DNA from: Bacillus sp. 123MFChir2
GTDB lineage: Bacteria; Bacillota; Bacilli; Bacillales; Bacillaceae_G
NCBI RefSeq assembly: GCF_000383235.1
Contig: NZ_KB910932.1
Location: 1-64,000, forward strand
Length of the DNA: 64,000 nt
Direction: 5' to 3'
A program made the translations under genes and the position numbers. Shown piece by piece: positions 17,481-27,710 of this stretch (position 1 is its first letter; each line of letters begins with the position of its first letter). The notes under the pieces were generated by a model that saw only the letters and a list, made by a program, of their open reading frames with translations, was not told the DNA's origin and made no database searches.

Positions 17481-18377
17481 TTAAATTGTCTCTCTCCATT
17501 TCTCCGCATGTTTCTCGATCATTTCTATTAGCTTCTTCATCGCTGGAGTCAACCATTTATTTTTATGGTACGCTAGTTCAGTTGTAACAAAATCCTCACT
17601 ATGCATCCATGGCAGGGCAATTAACTTTCCACGCTCAATTTCTTCTTTAACTGTAATAAGCGGTAAATACGATAATCCTAACCCGCACATAACAGTTTGT
17701 TTAATTGCCTCTATACTCCAAAAATGGATACGTGAACAACTAATCCCTTCTTCTTTTAGCCATTTTTCTAGTAAGTCTCGATAACTTCCTGGCTCAGTAA
17801 GCAATAACATTTCTCCTTCTAAATCAGCAGGAGTAACAATTTTTTGCTTCGTTAGCGGGTGCCCTGGCGGAGCAACAAGCACAATGGTTTCTCTAACAAG
17901 CGAACGAGTGATAATGTCTACACCGAGTTTTTCTGGATTTGTAAATAAAGCAAAATCAAATTTCCCTGACTTTAATTCATTATGTAACTCCTGACTCTCT
18001 GATGGCTGTAAAATGATATGGACTTGCGGATACTTCTTTTTAAATTCATATAAAATAACAGGTAATCGATATATCATTAAAGACTCATTTGCCCCAATAC
18101 GTATCGTTCCTGATGGTTCACCGTTCATTTGAGATGATTCCAATGCTTCATTCGATAATGCTAATATTTTTTGCGCATAAGAAAGCATATGCTTTCCTAC
18201 TTCAGTTAAAACTATCTTTTTACCGAGGCGATCAAACAATGGACTTCCAATTGCTTCTTCCAGCGATTGAATGTGATTTGTGATTGTTGATTGTGTATAT
18301 CCGAGCCTCTCTCCAGCCCGTGTAAACCCTCCGCTCTCTGCTACAATAATAAAAGTTTTCAAATAACGCAGCTCCAT
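17481..18377 (-). CDS. LysR-family transcriptional regulator
   Basis: A 298-residue regulator. The N-terminal winged helix (residues 1-60) reads YLKTFIIVAESGGFTRAGER and LGYTQSTITNHIQSLEEAIG. A periplasmic-binding-like effector domain (90-295) follows. Start follows AGGAGGC. LysR targets are usually divergent, but here the upstream neighbour is a 900-bp gap, so the target and effector are unknown. Confidence 0.9.
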   Translation of the reverse strand: MELRYLKTFIIVAESGGFTRAGERLGYTQSTITNHIQSLEEAIGSPLFDRLGKKIVLTEVGKHMLSYAQKILALSNEALESSQMNGEPSGTIRIGANESLMIYRLPVILYEFKKKYPQVHIILQPSESQELHNELKSGKFDFALFTNPEKLGVDIITRSLVRETIVLVAPPGHPLTKQKIVTPADLEGEMLLLTEPGSYRDLLEKWLKEEGISCSRIHFWSIEAIKQTVMCGLGLSYLPLITVKEEIERGKLIALPWMHSEDFVTTELAYHKNKWLTPAMKKLIEMIEKHAEKWRETI

Positions 18378-18875
18378 AATAATGCCTCCTGTTGTACAAT
18401 CATTATTTCATCCTCAATAGCATAAATTACGGTTTATGTACGTATAAAGATTACAAGATTTTCGTACCATCAATTTATTGTTATAAATACATTATTATGA
18501 AAAGTAATATTAAAAATATATATCAAATAAAGTCTTTTCTAAAACATTTACGAAGCTAACTATTCTGAAATAGTTAGCTTCAAAGGTAAACTTTATACAG
18601 TCTTAATTTTTCAAATCTAAATTAAAAACAAAAAAAAACGATAATAGTCTTATACACTCACCTAATCGCTATTATATATTTTTAATAAGAATAAATAAAA
18701 TGAATTATTTTAATAGAAACCATTAGAAAAAATGATGGATAGATTGAGCCCTATACTTTTCAGCATAATTCCACGAAAATTACATCAAAAATTCAGGATA
18801 TTCTCATTCATACTCACTCCATCAGTAATTATCAGTTCCAAGTGTATTTAACTTTCCAATATATCTAAATTACCA
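18378..18875. other. Gene-free A+T-rich region with a perfect inverted repeat
   Basis: 18552-18581 is a 13-bp perfect stem (GAAGCTAACTATT / AATAGTTAGCTTC) with a 4-nt loop and no T run. Around 18637-18676 a weak hairpin TAATAG / CTATTA precedes a run of nine T on the minus strand. No coding sequence is convincing. It may be the relic of a lost gene. Confidence 0.4.
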
Positions 18876-19067
18876 TATATACCCAAATTAAAAACCGATA
18901 TAAAAACCTCTTTCCTTTTAGGGGAGAAGACGAGAGCATCTGGCCGTGCATAGAAGCAGTCAGGGCCTTTTCCTGCCACATGCAATGTTTTCGCAAGCGA
19001 GTACAGGTCGTGTTGCAGTCTGCATAACAGCAACTTATATGTCGAAAGATTAAAATTGATTTATATA
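18876..19067 (-). repeat. bcr-like interspersed repeat, copy 5 (diverged)
   Basis: Shares GAGAGCATCTGGCCGTGCATAG, the GCAGTCAGGGCC arm and the ...GATTTATATA end with other copies, with more substitutions. It lies upstream of the alpha/beta hydrolase gene; 19068-19292 then holds that gene's promoter region. Confidence 0.7.
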
Positions 19068-19292
19068 TTTCTATTTTAGAAAGTTACCTTTACAAACTAT
19101 ACAATCATCTGGTATTATTACCTGGTACTTAATATTAGTTATACTAGTCTAGTAAACATTAAAAATAACTTAATTTATATAATTCCATGATTATGTTCTG
19201 ACCATAATCAGCGCCTAAGCTTACTTGTGAAAACAACATTCTAGTAGAATTTACTTTCTTTTTACTACGATAGATTTGAAAGGGGCATACTT

Positions 19293-20057
19293 TTGCAAAC
19301 AAAAAAAGATTTTGAGAAAAAAACGATTATATTCATTCATGGATTAGTTGGAAATCGTCGTGCATTTAAAAAAGAGTGTAAACTATTTTCATCATCTTAT
19401 AACATCATCACGTATGATTTACTTGGCCATGGTGATGATAAAGGACAAGCCATTGATTTTTCTTTAGATCGACTAGTAGATCAATTGTCAGATTTATATG
19501 AAAAAGAAGGGATCCAGCAAGCTCACATTTGCGCCCTAAGCTATGGTTGCTATATTGCCACTTTATTTGCTCATAAGTACCCAGAAAAAGTATTAAGTCT
19601 TTGTCATATTGGCGGTCATTACAATAACCCATCTAAGTTGTTTAATGTCTTTCAAAAATTTTGGGACAAACGAAATCATGAATACTCTTCTTGGCTTTAT
19701 CAATATGCAAATACTATATTTCCAAGTGGCATTCTAAAAGCAAACCCCTTTGCGATCGTTTCCAAAAACATTTACTATCGATTTGGATTACAATTACACT
19801 CATCTATTATTCGAGAGTCACTAAGACATCGTTTGGAATTCGATTTAAAATCCCGATTACGAGAACTTACACAACCAATTTTATGGGTAATGGGAGAACA
19901 TGATCATCTATATAAATCTTGTTTATTTGATTTAAAATCCATTCTTCCAAATGTTTCATATAAAGAAATCCCATTAGCTGGTCATGCTGCAAATATCTTT
20001 CGACCAAATTATTTTCACAATTTATACTCTCAATTTTTACAAAATACACCATCATAA
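19293..20057 (+). CDS. Alpha/beta hydrolase
   Basis: A 254-residue alpha/beta-fold hydrolase with oxyanion region FIHGLVGN (residues 15-22). The nucleophile elbow is ALSYG, so the usual first Gly is Ala, with Ser near residue 84. Asp is in WVMGEHDHLYK and His in LAGHAANIF. The start is TTG 19293, preceded by GAAAGGGG. No secretion signal. The substrate is unknown. A hairpin TGATTATG / CATAATCA at 19188-19210 lies upstream. Confidence 0.85.
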   Translation: MQTKKDFEKKTIIFIHGLVGNRRAFKKECKLFSSSYNIITYDLLGHGDDKGQAIDFSLDRLVDQLSDLYEKEGIQQAHICALSYGCYIATLFAHKYPEKVLSLCHIGGHYNNPSKLFNVFQKFWDKRNHEYSSWLYQYANTIFPSGILKANPFAIVSKNIYYRFGLQLHSSIIRESLRHRLEFDLKSRLRELTQPILWVMGEHDHLYKSCLFDLKSILPNVSYKEIPLAGHAANIFRPNYFHNLYSQFLQNTPS

Positions 20058-20064
20058 TATAAAA

Positions 20065-20092
20065 AGAGAGTCGCATACTAACGTGACTCTCT
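20065..20092 (+). terminator. Terminator of the hydrolase gene
   Basis: An 8-bp stem AGAGAGTC / GACTCTCT just after the stop codon. The T tail is weak. Confidence 0.6.
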
Positions 20093-20159
20093 TCTCATTT
20101 GGAAACTCTATTTAAGTCCTACCTCAACCGTTTGTTTTTAATGTCAATTTTCTATTCGT

Positions 20160-21971
20160 TTACTTATTTATACTCTTCACTACAAGCGAAGTATAGGCCT
20201 CTTCTCCCGCTTTCGTCAAATGAACTCCATCTGGTTCAAAATATTCCTTCTTTCCAGCACTTGCTGAATACCAATCAACAAGCATAATATTTGAGAATTT
20301 TGACGCTGTTTCCTTTAACTTGTTATTCACCAATGATTCCCATGGACGCGGCACTCTTGTATTTACCAACATAACTTTACGTTCATTACCTATTGATTGC
20401 ATTAATGATGTTATTTGCCCAGTAGTAAATGCTCCGTTCGTACCCAATCCAATAATAACAGACTGACCTAAAGTACCCTCTTTTTTCATTCTTTCTACCG
20501 CAGCAGTCGCTTCAGACATTTGCCTACCAATCTTCGCATCAATATTAATATTAGGAAAAGCTTTTTTAAAATGAGGAGTGACGTCGATCATAATTGAATC
20601 TCCAATAGCTGTAATTGTCTCAGATTCTTTAGACTCCGTAGAATGACCTTCCTCTGTGTCTTCGGTTGGTTTTTCACCTGGCTCTTCCCAAGTAACATCT
20701 GGATGGTTAGGTTGATCTTTTCGCTCCGTTTGTACCGACTCTACTTTATTACTAGTATTCTCTTTTGCTTTACCTGCTGTTGATAAACCAAAACTAGCTG
20801 TAACCGTAACAAATATTGCAAACGCTAAAACGAACTTACCACCTAACGCTAAGTTTCTTAATCTAACGTTACGCAATTGAAAATTCTTCAATGCGCCTTT
20901 GCGAATTGGATTTTCGATAAATTTCCACGAAATTTGCGCCATAAACAAAATTAGAAAAAATTGAAAAATAGCTCTTGTAAGCTGAAATTCCCCAGCACTT
21001 CCTTGCGGGTTTGTTAGTGTGATAATCGGATAATGCCAAAGATATATCCCATAAGAACGAACACCAATCCAGCGTAAAGGTCTAAACCTTAAAAAAGTAC
21101 TAATACGGCTAGCTGGGTGAGCAAGATTCGCTACTAGTATTGCAGTAGCAATCGATAAAAGGAACATTCCTCCGCGGTATAAGAATGAATCATATTGATT
21201 CGTTTTCCAAAACATAACGAGAATAACAATAAGAGCTATTCCTCCAATTACATCAAGAACGAATCGAGCCTTTGGAAGAATTTTATGAGCCAATCTACTG
21301 CTTGGCCAAATGAAAGCAAGTGCTGCACCAATTAGTAAGGAAAACGCTCTTGTATCAGTACCATAATAAACCCTACTTGGATCAGCGCCTGGTTCATATA
21401 TCATCGCCATCGCGACAGCTGAAGCAATTGCTCCAATAAAAATATATAGAGTCAAACGTGATTGTTTTTTTACACAGGAAAGTCCTAAACCGATGATAAG
21501 TGGCCAAACTACATAAAACTGTTCCTCAACAGCTAATGACCAAAAATGATTTAGCGGCGAAACTGTACCGAAACTTTCAAAATATGACAATTTGTGATAA
21601 ATATACCACCAGTTACTAAAATAAAATAAAGCTGCTACCGAATCTCCACGCATTTTCCAAAGTAATGAGCTATGAGAAATGGTAATCCACGCTAAGGTTA
21701 TAACGAGCATGACTAGCATTCCTGGAAGCAATCTTCTCACCCGGCGCAACCAGAAATTTTTCAAGTTAATGCGCCTTTTTTCCTTCCATTCAACAACAAG
21801 AATATCCGTAATTAAATAACCTGAAAGTACAAAAAATACAGTAACACCTAAAAACCCTCCAGGTAACCAGTTAAAATTGATATGATATAGAACAACAGCT
21901 AGTATGGCTAGCCCTCTTAAACTATCTAATCCAACCATATAACGGCTATTTTTCTTTACTGGTGTGGGCAT
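20160..21971 (-). CDS. OatA-like acyltransferase with C-terminal SGNH domain
   Basis: A 603-residue membrane enzyme. Residues 1-390 are an acyltransferase-3 domain with about 10-11 helices and the motifs DSLRGLAILAVVLYH and FWSLAVEEQFYVVWP. A Ser/Thr/Glu-rich linker (about 400-450) leads to an extracellular SGNH esterase-fold domain with GDS (AIGDSIM), GLGTNG and the Asp/His pair in PDGVHL. This architecture is that of peptidoglycan muramic-acid O-acetyltransferase OatA. B. cereus has several paralogues, so the exact glycan target is inferred. Start follows GGGGGTGA. Confidence 0.88.
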   Translation of the reverse strand: MPTPVKKNSRYMVGLDSLRGLAILAVVLYHINFNWLPGGFLGVTVFFVLSGYLITDILVVEWKEKRRINLKNFWLRRVRRLLPGMLVMLVITLAWITISHSSLLWKMRGDSVAALFYFSNWWYIYHKLSYFESFGTVSPLNHFWSLAVEEQFYVVWPLIIGLGLSCVKKQSRLTLYIFIGAIASAVAMAMIYEPGADPSRVYYGTDTRAFSLLIGAALAFIWPSSRLAHKILPKARFVLDVIGGIALIVILVMFWKTNQYDSFLYRGGMFLLSIATAILVANLAHPASRISTFLRFRPLRWIGVRSYGIYLWHYPIITLTNPQGSAGEFQLTRAIFQFFLILFMAQISWKFIENPIRKGALKNFQLRNVRLRNLALGGKFVLAFAIFVTVTASFGLSTAGKAKENTSNKVESVQTERKDQPNHPDVTWEEPGEKPTEDTEEGHSTESKESETITAIGDSIMIDVTPHFKKAFPNINIDAKIGRQMSEATAAVERMKKEGTLGQSVIIGLGTNGAFTTGQITSLMQSIGNERKVMLVNTRVPRPWESLVNNKLKETASKFSNIMLVDWYSASAGKKEYFEPDGVHLTKAGEEAYTSLVVKSINK

Positions 21972-22279
21972 TCATAGTCACCCCCATCTTTCTCTAAAAA
22001 ATATGTAAATGTTTACATTACGAAATTCTACTAATTTACACTTACCAAGTATAAACGAAATTCATAATAAAAGGTTTACAAAAATAGTACATTATTATAT
22101 ATAAAAATATCCATCTTATATAATAACGCACACAGCACATAAAATTTTACCATATCATCCATTATTATAAAATTGTTTAGGCAAATAAAATTGGACAATT
22201 TATGATACTTCTTTCCTCTTAAACACAATGGTAAATAATGGAATATATTATTAAACCCTTTAAATAATCCTTAACAAAT

Positions 22280-22320
22280 AAAAATAGTCTAAATCAAATT
22301 ACATGACTTAGACTATTTTT
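22280..22320. terminator. Bidirectional terminator below the CDP-sugar operon
   Basis: A 12-13-bp stem AAAAATAGTCTAA / TTAGACTATTTTT, T runs on both strands, about 165 bp after the rfbG stop. Within 22330-22486 a minus-strand frame reads NYASILVVAIGLQFILIVKK, a short membrane-helix tail with no body, probably a gene relic. 21972-22279 shows nothing else. Confidence 0.7.
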
Positions 22321-22486
22321 GTATAAACAATACCTTACTGATTTATTTCACTATACTTCTTTTTTACAATTAAAATAAATTGCAATCCAATCGCTACTAC
22401 TAATATACTTGCGTAATTCGAGGTTCTTTTTCACTCGTGTTTTTATCATTGGCTTCCTAACCTATGAAAGATGCTATTGTCTTTAC

Positions 22487-23572
22487 TTATGATTGACAAT
22501 ATTGTTGAATTTGCTTTACACAGAGTTCTCTCATATTCATATTATAATTTTTATACCATTCCATCGTACTGTCTAATGCCTGTTGAAGAGACCACCTTGG
22601 ACTCCAATTCAGTTTGAATTTTGCTTTACTAGTATCAAGATTCAATAATGTTGCTTCATGGAACTCTTCCTCTTGTGCATTTGATATTTCCCAACTACCA
22701 GAACCCCAACTCTTTATGATCCCAATAACAACTTCTTGTACTGGGACAATGCTGCTTAGTTTGGGGCCGAAGTTCCATGCTCCCGAAAAACTAATTCCCT
22801 CTGTTAAAATCTTTTCCGTTAAAAGCAAATAACCACTTAACGGTTCCAAAACATGTTGCCAAGGGCGCACTGCATGAGGGTTTCTTATTATAATTTTTTG
22901 ATTCGCTTCCAACGCACGTATACAATCAGGAATGATTCTATCTACAGACCAATCGCCTCCACCAATTACATTGCCTGCTCTAACACTGGCAATAACTTTC
23001 TGATGACGCTCATATTTTTTCTCTCGAAAGTAAGAATTTCGATAAGAAGAAATTAAAAGTTCACAACAGCCTTTACTAGAACTATATGGATCATGCCCAC
23101 CCATAGAATCATTTTCTCGGTATCCCCAAACCCATTCTTTATTTTCATAGCATTTATCACTAGTAACCATAATACATACTTTAACCGATTCATGTGTTCT
23201 AACTGCTTCTAATATATTTAGCGTTCCCATAACATTTACGTCGTACGTATATTTTGGATGATGATATGAATAGTTAACAAGTGATTGCGCAGCCATATGA
23301 AATACAATTTCGGGTTTATATTTACTAAATACATCATTTAATTTATTAAAATCTCTAATATCTCCCCGTAAGTCAATTATGTCTCTTTGGAGATCTGTTA
23401 CAACAAAATTATCCTTTTTATTTTTAGGGTCCAAGGAGTATCCAATAACGGTCGCACCCAGTTCCCTCAACCATATCGATAACCAAGAACCTTTGAAGCC
23501 TGTATGTCCTGTAATGAGAACCCTTTTTCCATGAAATACATTATTAAAATTATGATTTAACAAACGGTTCAC
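22487..23572 (-). CDS. rfbG: CDP-glucose 4,6-dehydratase
   Basis: A 361-residue extended short-chain dehydrogenase converting CDP-glucose to CDP-4-keto-6-deoxyglucose. The NAD-binding motif is ITGHTGFKGSWL (residues 20-31). Further motifs are HMAAQSLVNYSY, VTSDKCYENKEWVWGY and the active-site YSSSKGCCELL (YxxxK). Last gene of a four-gene operon. The nominal GTG start overlaps the AAAGGTG site, so TTG 23563 is an alternative start. Confidence 0.92.
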   Translation of the reverse strand: MNRLLNHNFNNVFHGKRVLITGHTGFKGSWLSIWLRELGATVIGYSLDPKNKKDNFVVTDLQRDIIDLRGDIRDFNKLNDVFSKYKPEIVFHMAAQSLVNYSYHHPKYTYDVNVMGTLNILEAVRTHESVKVCIMVTSDKCYENKEWVWGYRENDSMGGHDPYSSSKGCCELLISSYRNSYFREKKYERHQKVIASVRAGNVIGGGDWSVDRIIPDCIRALEANQKIIIRNPHAVRPWQHVLEPLSGYLLLTEKILTEGISFSGAWNFGPKLSSIVPVQEVVIGIIKSWGSGSWEISNAQEEEFHEATLLNLDTSKAKFKLNWSPRWSLQQALDSTMEWYKNYNMNMRELCVKQIQQYCQS

Positions 23573-23581
23573 ACCTTTAAA

Positions 23582-24541
23582 CTATAAATTTGGATATAAA
23601 TGAATGTTATGTTTATACCATCTAATTGTTCTAATTATTCCTTCTTCAACACTTATTTTCGGTTCCCAGAAAAGCATTTTTTTAACTTTATTAATATTCG
23701 GCTTAGGAACCCACCTCTCATTTTCTCTATAAGGAAGCGCACCATAATTTGGTTTTCCATCTGTCTGTAAGTGCCTAAAAAGTAATTCTACATAATACTT
23801 TAATTGATGCACCTCACCACTCCCAATATTAAAAATATCGTTCTGCACAGAATCATTCTCAATTGCTAGAATACAAGCGTCCACAATATTATCGATATAA
23901 CAATAATCTCTCAATTGATTACAAAGAGTTAAATCCACATTCCTGCTTTGCAATGTTTGTAAAATGATGTGAGCAAAAAGTTTATTTGGTGCTTCCATTT
24001 CTCCAAATATGCCAAAAGGTCTAAGGGTTATTATGTTAATATTATTTTCACGAGCAATTTGATGAGCTATTATTGTAGCCGCCGCTTTACTGCTTCCGTA
24101 TATATCTACAGGAGTTAATACCATGTTTTCATCAATCCATTCACTCTTATCTCCATATTCTGAACTACTTCCTAAATTAATAATTTTTTTACAATCTACT
24201 AACTTAGCAGCTTCAATAACATTTATAGTCCCTATAACATTCGTTTCAATTGCACTCATATAGTCTTTATGAGTCGGATTCACACCGTATGCAGCAAAAT
24301 GAAAAATATAATCCGGATGAAATTTTTTTATTATATTTTGAACTTGCGTTTTATTTCGTATATCTGCCTTATACACTTCCACACTACTTAATGCATTATT
24401 AAGCCGCCATGAATTTGATGATTCTCTTGTCAAAATACCTACATTTGCCTGAAGGTTTAATAACCTCTGTATTAAATGGGAACCAATAAATCCATATCCA
24501 CCAGTAACAAGTACCTTACAATCTTTAAAAAGGATATTCAT
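23582..24541 (-). CDS. NAD-dependent sugar epimerase/reductase
   Basis: A 319-residue extended SDR with GGYGFIGSHLIQ at the N-terminus, FAAYGVNPTH, LGSSSEYGDKSEW and active-site DIYGSSKAAATI. It sits 9 bp before rfbG in the operon, so its natural substrate is probably the CDP-4-keto-6-deoxyglucose made there. No RfbH-type 3-dehydrase is present, so the product is more likely a CDP-6-deoxyhexose than a 3,6-dideoxyhexose; that is inference. Confidence 0.85.
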   Translation of the reverse strand: MNILFKDCKVLVTGGYGFIGSHLIQRLLNLQANVGILTRESSNSWRLNNALSSVEVYKADIRNKTQVQNIIKKFHPDYIFHFAAYGVNPTHKDYMSAIETNVIGTINVIEAAKLVDCKKIINLGSSSEYGDKSEWIDENMVLTPVDIYGSSKAAATIIAHQIARENNINIITLRPFGIFGEMEAPNKLFAHIILQTLQSRNVDLTLCNQLRDYCYIDNIVDACILAIENDSVQNDIFNIGSGEVHQLKYYVELLFRHLQTDGKPNYGALPYRENERWVPKPNINKVKKMLFWEPKISVEEGIIRTIRWYKHNIHLYPNL

Positions 24542-24602
24542 TATTATTTTCTTACACCCTTTTTTATAGTTTTTATATGAGCTAACGTCATATTTTAAAA
24601 TT

Positions 24603-26684
24603 TCAATTGTAGTTTAAATTTAGTAGGGAAGTATACTGATAATAGTTTTTCACTGAAAATTTATGCAATGCTTCAACATATAATGGGGTGAGGTGCATTA
24701 TAAGACTACTGTAGAGTATATGGCATGTGTTTCTTATGCTTTCGATGTAAGGAACGTAAATTTCTTTTAAAATTAATGGGTCAATTTTAAGATGTTCATG
24801 CTTCCATAAATCAAACTCATTCATATTAAAAATTTGCATGCTTCCAAAATGAAAGGCAATTAATTCATCGTTATTTACAAAAATCTTTTTGTTTTCCATC
24901 CTTATCGTATCTTGATTATTTAAAATTACATTCCACGGGGCTGCATTAATCCCTTTTTGATTTATGATTTTAATATTAGAGTATATATTAGGAATATGGT
25001 TTAAATATTTTTGGTCTCCCCATCTATTAAATTCAACATCATACTTATCTTCGCAATACTCAAGACACTTATCTCTCCACCATTCTAAAATTTCCTTACC
25101 ATTTTTATCATTTTTAAATCCAATTAAACCGGCTTGATACATACCATGTATATTTTCAAGTTCTGTTGTGCCCCTTTGCGGGCATAGAAAAACGGAATAT
25201 TTCCACCATTCACGCAAAATTATGTTAGGGTTAGAAAAAAAGTACATATCTGCATCACAATATATAATGTGATCCACTTCGGGGTAATGTTGCAATATAT
25301 GAAGACATAATGGGGCTTTTAACGTCCAGCAATACTCTTTCAAGCTTCTTTTATTTTTTACATTTAGGAATTCTTGATTTTCTACCTCCTTAACATGAAT
25401 AAGAATAGCATGTTTTAACTGCAACTTTATTAAAGCTTGGTAAGTGAAATCATCCATACAACAAATCCACACATTAAAGTTTTCTACCTGGTTTACTAGT
25501 GAATAATAACAGGTTAGCCCTTGAATAATATACTTTTGACTTATAATGAATGAAAAATTCAAGAAATTATCCCACTGATTCATTTTTCTTCTTAAATTTG
25601 AATTCTTATATGGGGTCATTGCTTCATTAATATGTTTACTACTTAAAAGTTTATTTGATTCTTCACCAATTTTTAATTTTAATTCACTAAGAATGGAGTG
25701 TAGTCGACTTAAATAAGGAGTGTAAATACAATCTAGTATATTATTAGGTATGTCAATTTTCCCTAAAGACCAAAGATCAAATTCATTTTCACTAAAAATT
25801 GTAATACATGCAAAATGATAAACAACTAATTGATCCGCTTCAATATATACTTCATTTAAATTTTTAGAAATACTAAAATTATTATTGTAAATACAATTCC
25901 ATGGGGCTGCGTTTACTCCTAGATTTTTGGATATCTTTACCCTCGGAAAATAAATGGGAATATAATCCAAATATTTTTGATCTCCAAATCTTTCATTGTC
26001 AGGATTTGAACTACACCAATCCAAACACTTTTCTTTCCACCATCTTACACTTTTTAATCCGTAAGAATCATTTTTAAAGCCAATTAACCCTGCTTGATAT
26101 TTACCATATGCTTGTTCTACCCAATCACGATCCCTCTGCGGACAAAGAAAAACAGAATCCCCTCCCCATTCATCAAATATAACAGCAGGATTAGAGAAAA
26201 AACACAAATCACCATCACAGTAAAGAACGGATGGTAATTCAAAATTCACAAGTAAATATTCTATGAAAACAGGCTTCAAAGTCCAACAATACTCATTAAC
26301 TTTTCTTTCTGCCTTAATACTTTTTAAGCGATTATCCTCCAGTTCTTCTACCCGTATAAGCATGACTTGATTCAAATTCATTTTCTTCAATATTGAATAA
26401 GCAACTGAATCAATACAACAAATCCACAATGTACACTCTTTGGTGTTCTCCATTAAAGATTGTTGTAAAGCAATTACTTTTAAAACATATTCTGTTCCTA
26501 CTATGACGCAAAGATGATTTCCGTGTCTAACGTTCTTATTAGAATCTAATTGAATATTTGTATTCACTGTAGAATGTGTAGACCTATTTTTGGAAGGAAG
26601 TTTTCGAGATAGTTGAAAATTTATTTTTTCTTTAGAGGGAATAAATGGACGAGGTACATTCTCTTTTCTATCATTAGAGTTCAA
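24603..26684 (-). CDS. Tandem-duplicated GT-A type glycosyltransferase
   Basis: A 693-residue protein made of two homologous halves (about 57-330 and 375-650) after a disordered basic N-terminus. Each half has WICC, a DxD-type metal motif (LYCDGDLCFFSNP; IIYCDADMYFFSNP), FLCPQR, YQAGLIGFKND, FGDQKYLD/WGDQKYLN and GVNAAPWN/GINAAPWN. The fold resembles GT8-like nucleotide-diphospho-sugar transferases. Start is TTG 26684 after AAAGGAG. It probably transfers the operon's CDP-sugar twice or to two acceptors. No membrane segment. Confidence 0.8.
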   Translation of the reverse strand: MNSNDRKENVPRPFIPSKEKINFQLSRKLPSKNRSTHSTVNTNIQLDSNKNVRHGNHLCVIVGTEYVLKVIALQQSLMENTKECTLWICCIDSVAYSILKKMNLNQVMLIRVEELEDNRLKSIKAERKVNEYCWTLKPVFIEYLLVNFELPSVLYCDGDLCFFSNPAVIFDEWGGDSVFLCPQRDRDWVEQAYGKYQAGLIGFKNDSYGLKSVRWWKEKCLDWCSSNPDNERFGDQKYLDYIPIYFPRVKISKNLGVNAAPWNCIYNNNFSISKNLNEVYIEADQLVVYHFACITIFSENEFDLWSLGKIDIPNNILDCIYTPYLSRLHSILSELKLKIGEESNKLLSSKHINEAMTPYKNSNLRRKMNQWDNFLNFSFIISQKYIIQGLTCYYSLVNQVENFNVWICCMDDFTYQALIKLQLKHAILIHVKEVENQEFLNVKNKRSLKEYCWTLKAPLCLHILQHYPEVDHIIYCDADMYFFSNPNIILREWWKYSVFLCPQRGTTELENIHGMYQAGLIGFKNDKNGKEILEWWRDKCLEYCEDKYDVEFNRWGDQKYLNHIPNIYSNIKIINQKGINAAPWNVILNNQDTIRMENKKIFVNNDELIAFHFGSMQIFNMNEFDLWKHEHLKIDPLILKEIYVPYIESIRNTCHILYSSLIMHLTPLYVEALHKFSVKNYYQYTSLLNLNYN

Positions 26685-26704
26685 TATCTTTTCACTCCTT
26701 TGAA

Positions 26705-27454
26705 TTACTTTTTATGAGGATCCCAATTTTCATTTACATCCTTCAAATCTTTTGGTGTATCCACACTAATCCAGAAACCATTATATTCGTAAACTGCTAG
26801 TTCGTTATTTTTTATTAAATTGTGCAATGGTTTTTCCTCAAGAATACACGTATCTTCATCACTTAAGTAATTAAATATCGCTTTATTAAATACAAAAAAA
26901 CCTCCATTTATTAAACTATCAAGTAAGGGTTTTTCCTTAAATTCTGTAGCAATTCCGTTTTCAACCTGCAATAAGCCATACTGACTATTTTTCTTAATGC
27001 CAGTCAGTGTTGCAACTTTTCCTTTTTCTTTATGAAATTTTATAAGCCCATTAATATCTATATGTGCTAACCCGTCACCATAAGTTAATAAAAACAGTTC
27101 ATCCTGCACATGATTTTCAAGCCTCTTCAGCCTTGCTCCAGTCATTGTTTCCATTCCTGTATCAATGAATTTTATATTCCACGATTTTTGTTCCTCAAGC
27201 AATTGATACTGATTTTTTTGAAGATCTAAAACAAAATCAGACTCTTTCCAATTATAATTCATGAAATATTCTTTAATTTGTTCCCCTTTATATCCTAACG
27301 GCAATATAAATTCCTGATGTCCAAATTTACTATACCAATTCATAATATGCCAAATGAGAGGCTTTCCCTGTACCCGAACTAATGGTTTGGGTACACCTTC
27401 TAAAACCCCCTGCATCCTTAGTCCTTTCCCCCCACACAAAATTATAACTTTCAT
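26705..27454 (-). CDS. rfbF: Glucose-1-phosphate cytidylyltransferase
   Basis: A 249-residue nucleotidyltransferase making CDP-glucose from CTP and glucose-1-phosphate. Motifs are ILCGGKGLRM (residues 4-13), the uridylyl/cytidylyl-type KPLVRVQGKPLIWHIM, LTYGDGLAHID and the C-terminal EYNGFWISVDTPKDL. First gene of the operon rfbF-glycosyltransferase-epimerase-rfbG. Start ATG follows GGAGAG. A SigK-like promoter lies 39 bp upstream, pointing to use in the mother cell and therefore to spore-surface glycan. Confidence 0.92.
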   Translation of the reverse strand: MKVIILCGGKGLRMQGVLEGVPKPLVRVQGKPLIWHIMNWYSKFGHQEFILPLGYKGEQIKEYFMNYNWKESDFVLDLQKNQYQLLEEQKSWNIKFIDTGMETMTGARLKRLENHVQDELFLLTYGDGLAHIDINGLIKFHKEKGKVATLTGIKKNSQYGLLQVENGIATEFKEKPLLDSLINGGFFVFNKAIFNYLSDEDTCILEEKPLHNLIKNNELAVYEYNGFWISVDTPKDLKDVNENWDPHKK

Positions 27455-27492
27455 AAAATCTCTCCTGACACGATTGGTTTATACAGTTATTT

Positions 27493-27520
27493 TAAGATAT
27501 GCGACCAATGTATAAGCTGT
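27493..27520 (-). promoter_or_regulatory. SigK-like promoter of the CDP-sugar operon
   Basis: Minus strand: ACA, 16-nt spacer, then CATATCTTA, matching SigK (-35 AC, -10 CATANNNTA). It is 39 bp before the rfbF start. Confidence 0.5.
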
Positions 27521-27659
27521 ATACACTTATGTACCATAAGGACAAGTTTCACGTTTTCTTTTTATCTGAAACATCTCATGTTTAATTTAATTCATCCCCC
27601 CTTACCTTTTGGATATTATCATTACAAATGACGAATTGTACTTAAGTGCGACACCTAAA

Positions 27660-27710
27660 GAAAAACAAAAAAGCCCACCTCGCTCTATTGGGATTTTTAC
27701 TTGAAGCTTT
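27660..27710. terminator. Imperfect hairpin, possible terminator
   Basis: AAAGCCCA / TGGGATTTT arms around CCTCGCTCTAT with T runs on both sides. No adjacent gene needs it. The rest of 27521-27908 is A+T-rich with no gene seen. Confidence 0.35.

Noticed and set aside
18552-18581. Inverted repeat after the LysR start as a terminator
   Set aside because: No T run on either strand and no gene ending there.
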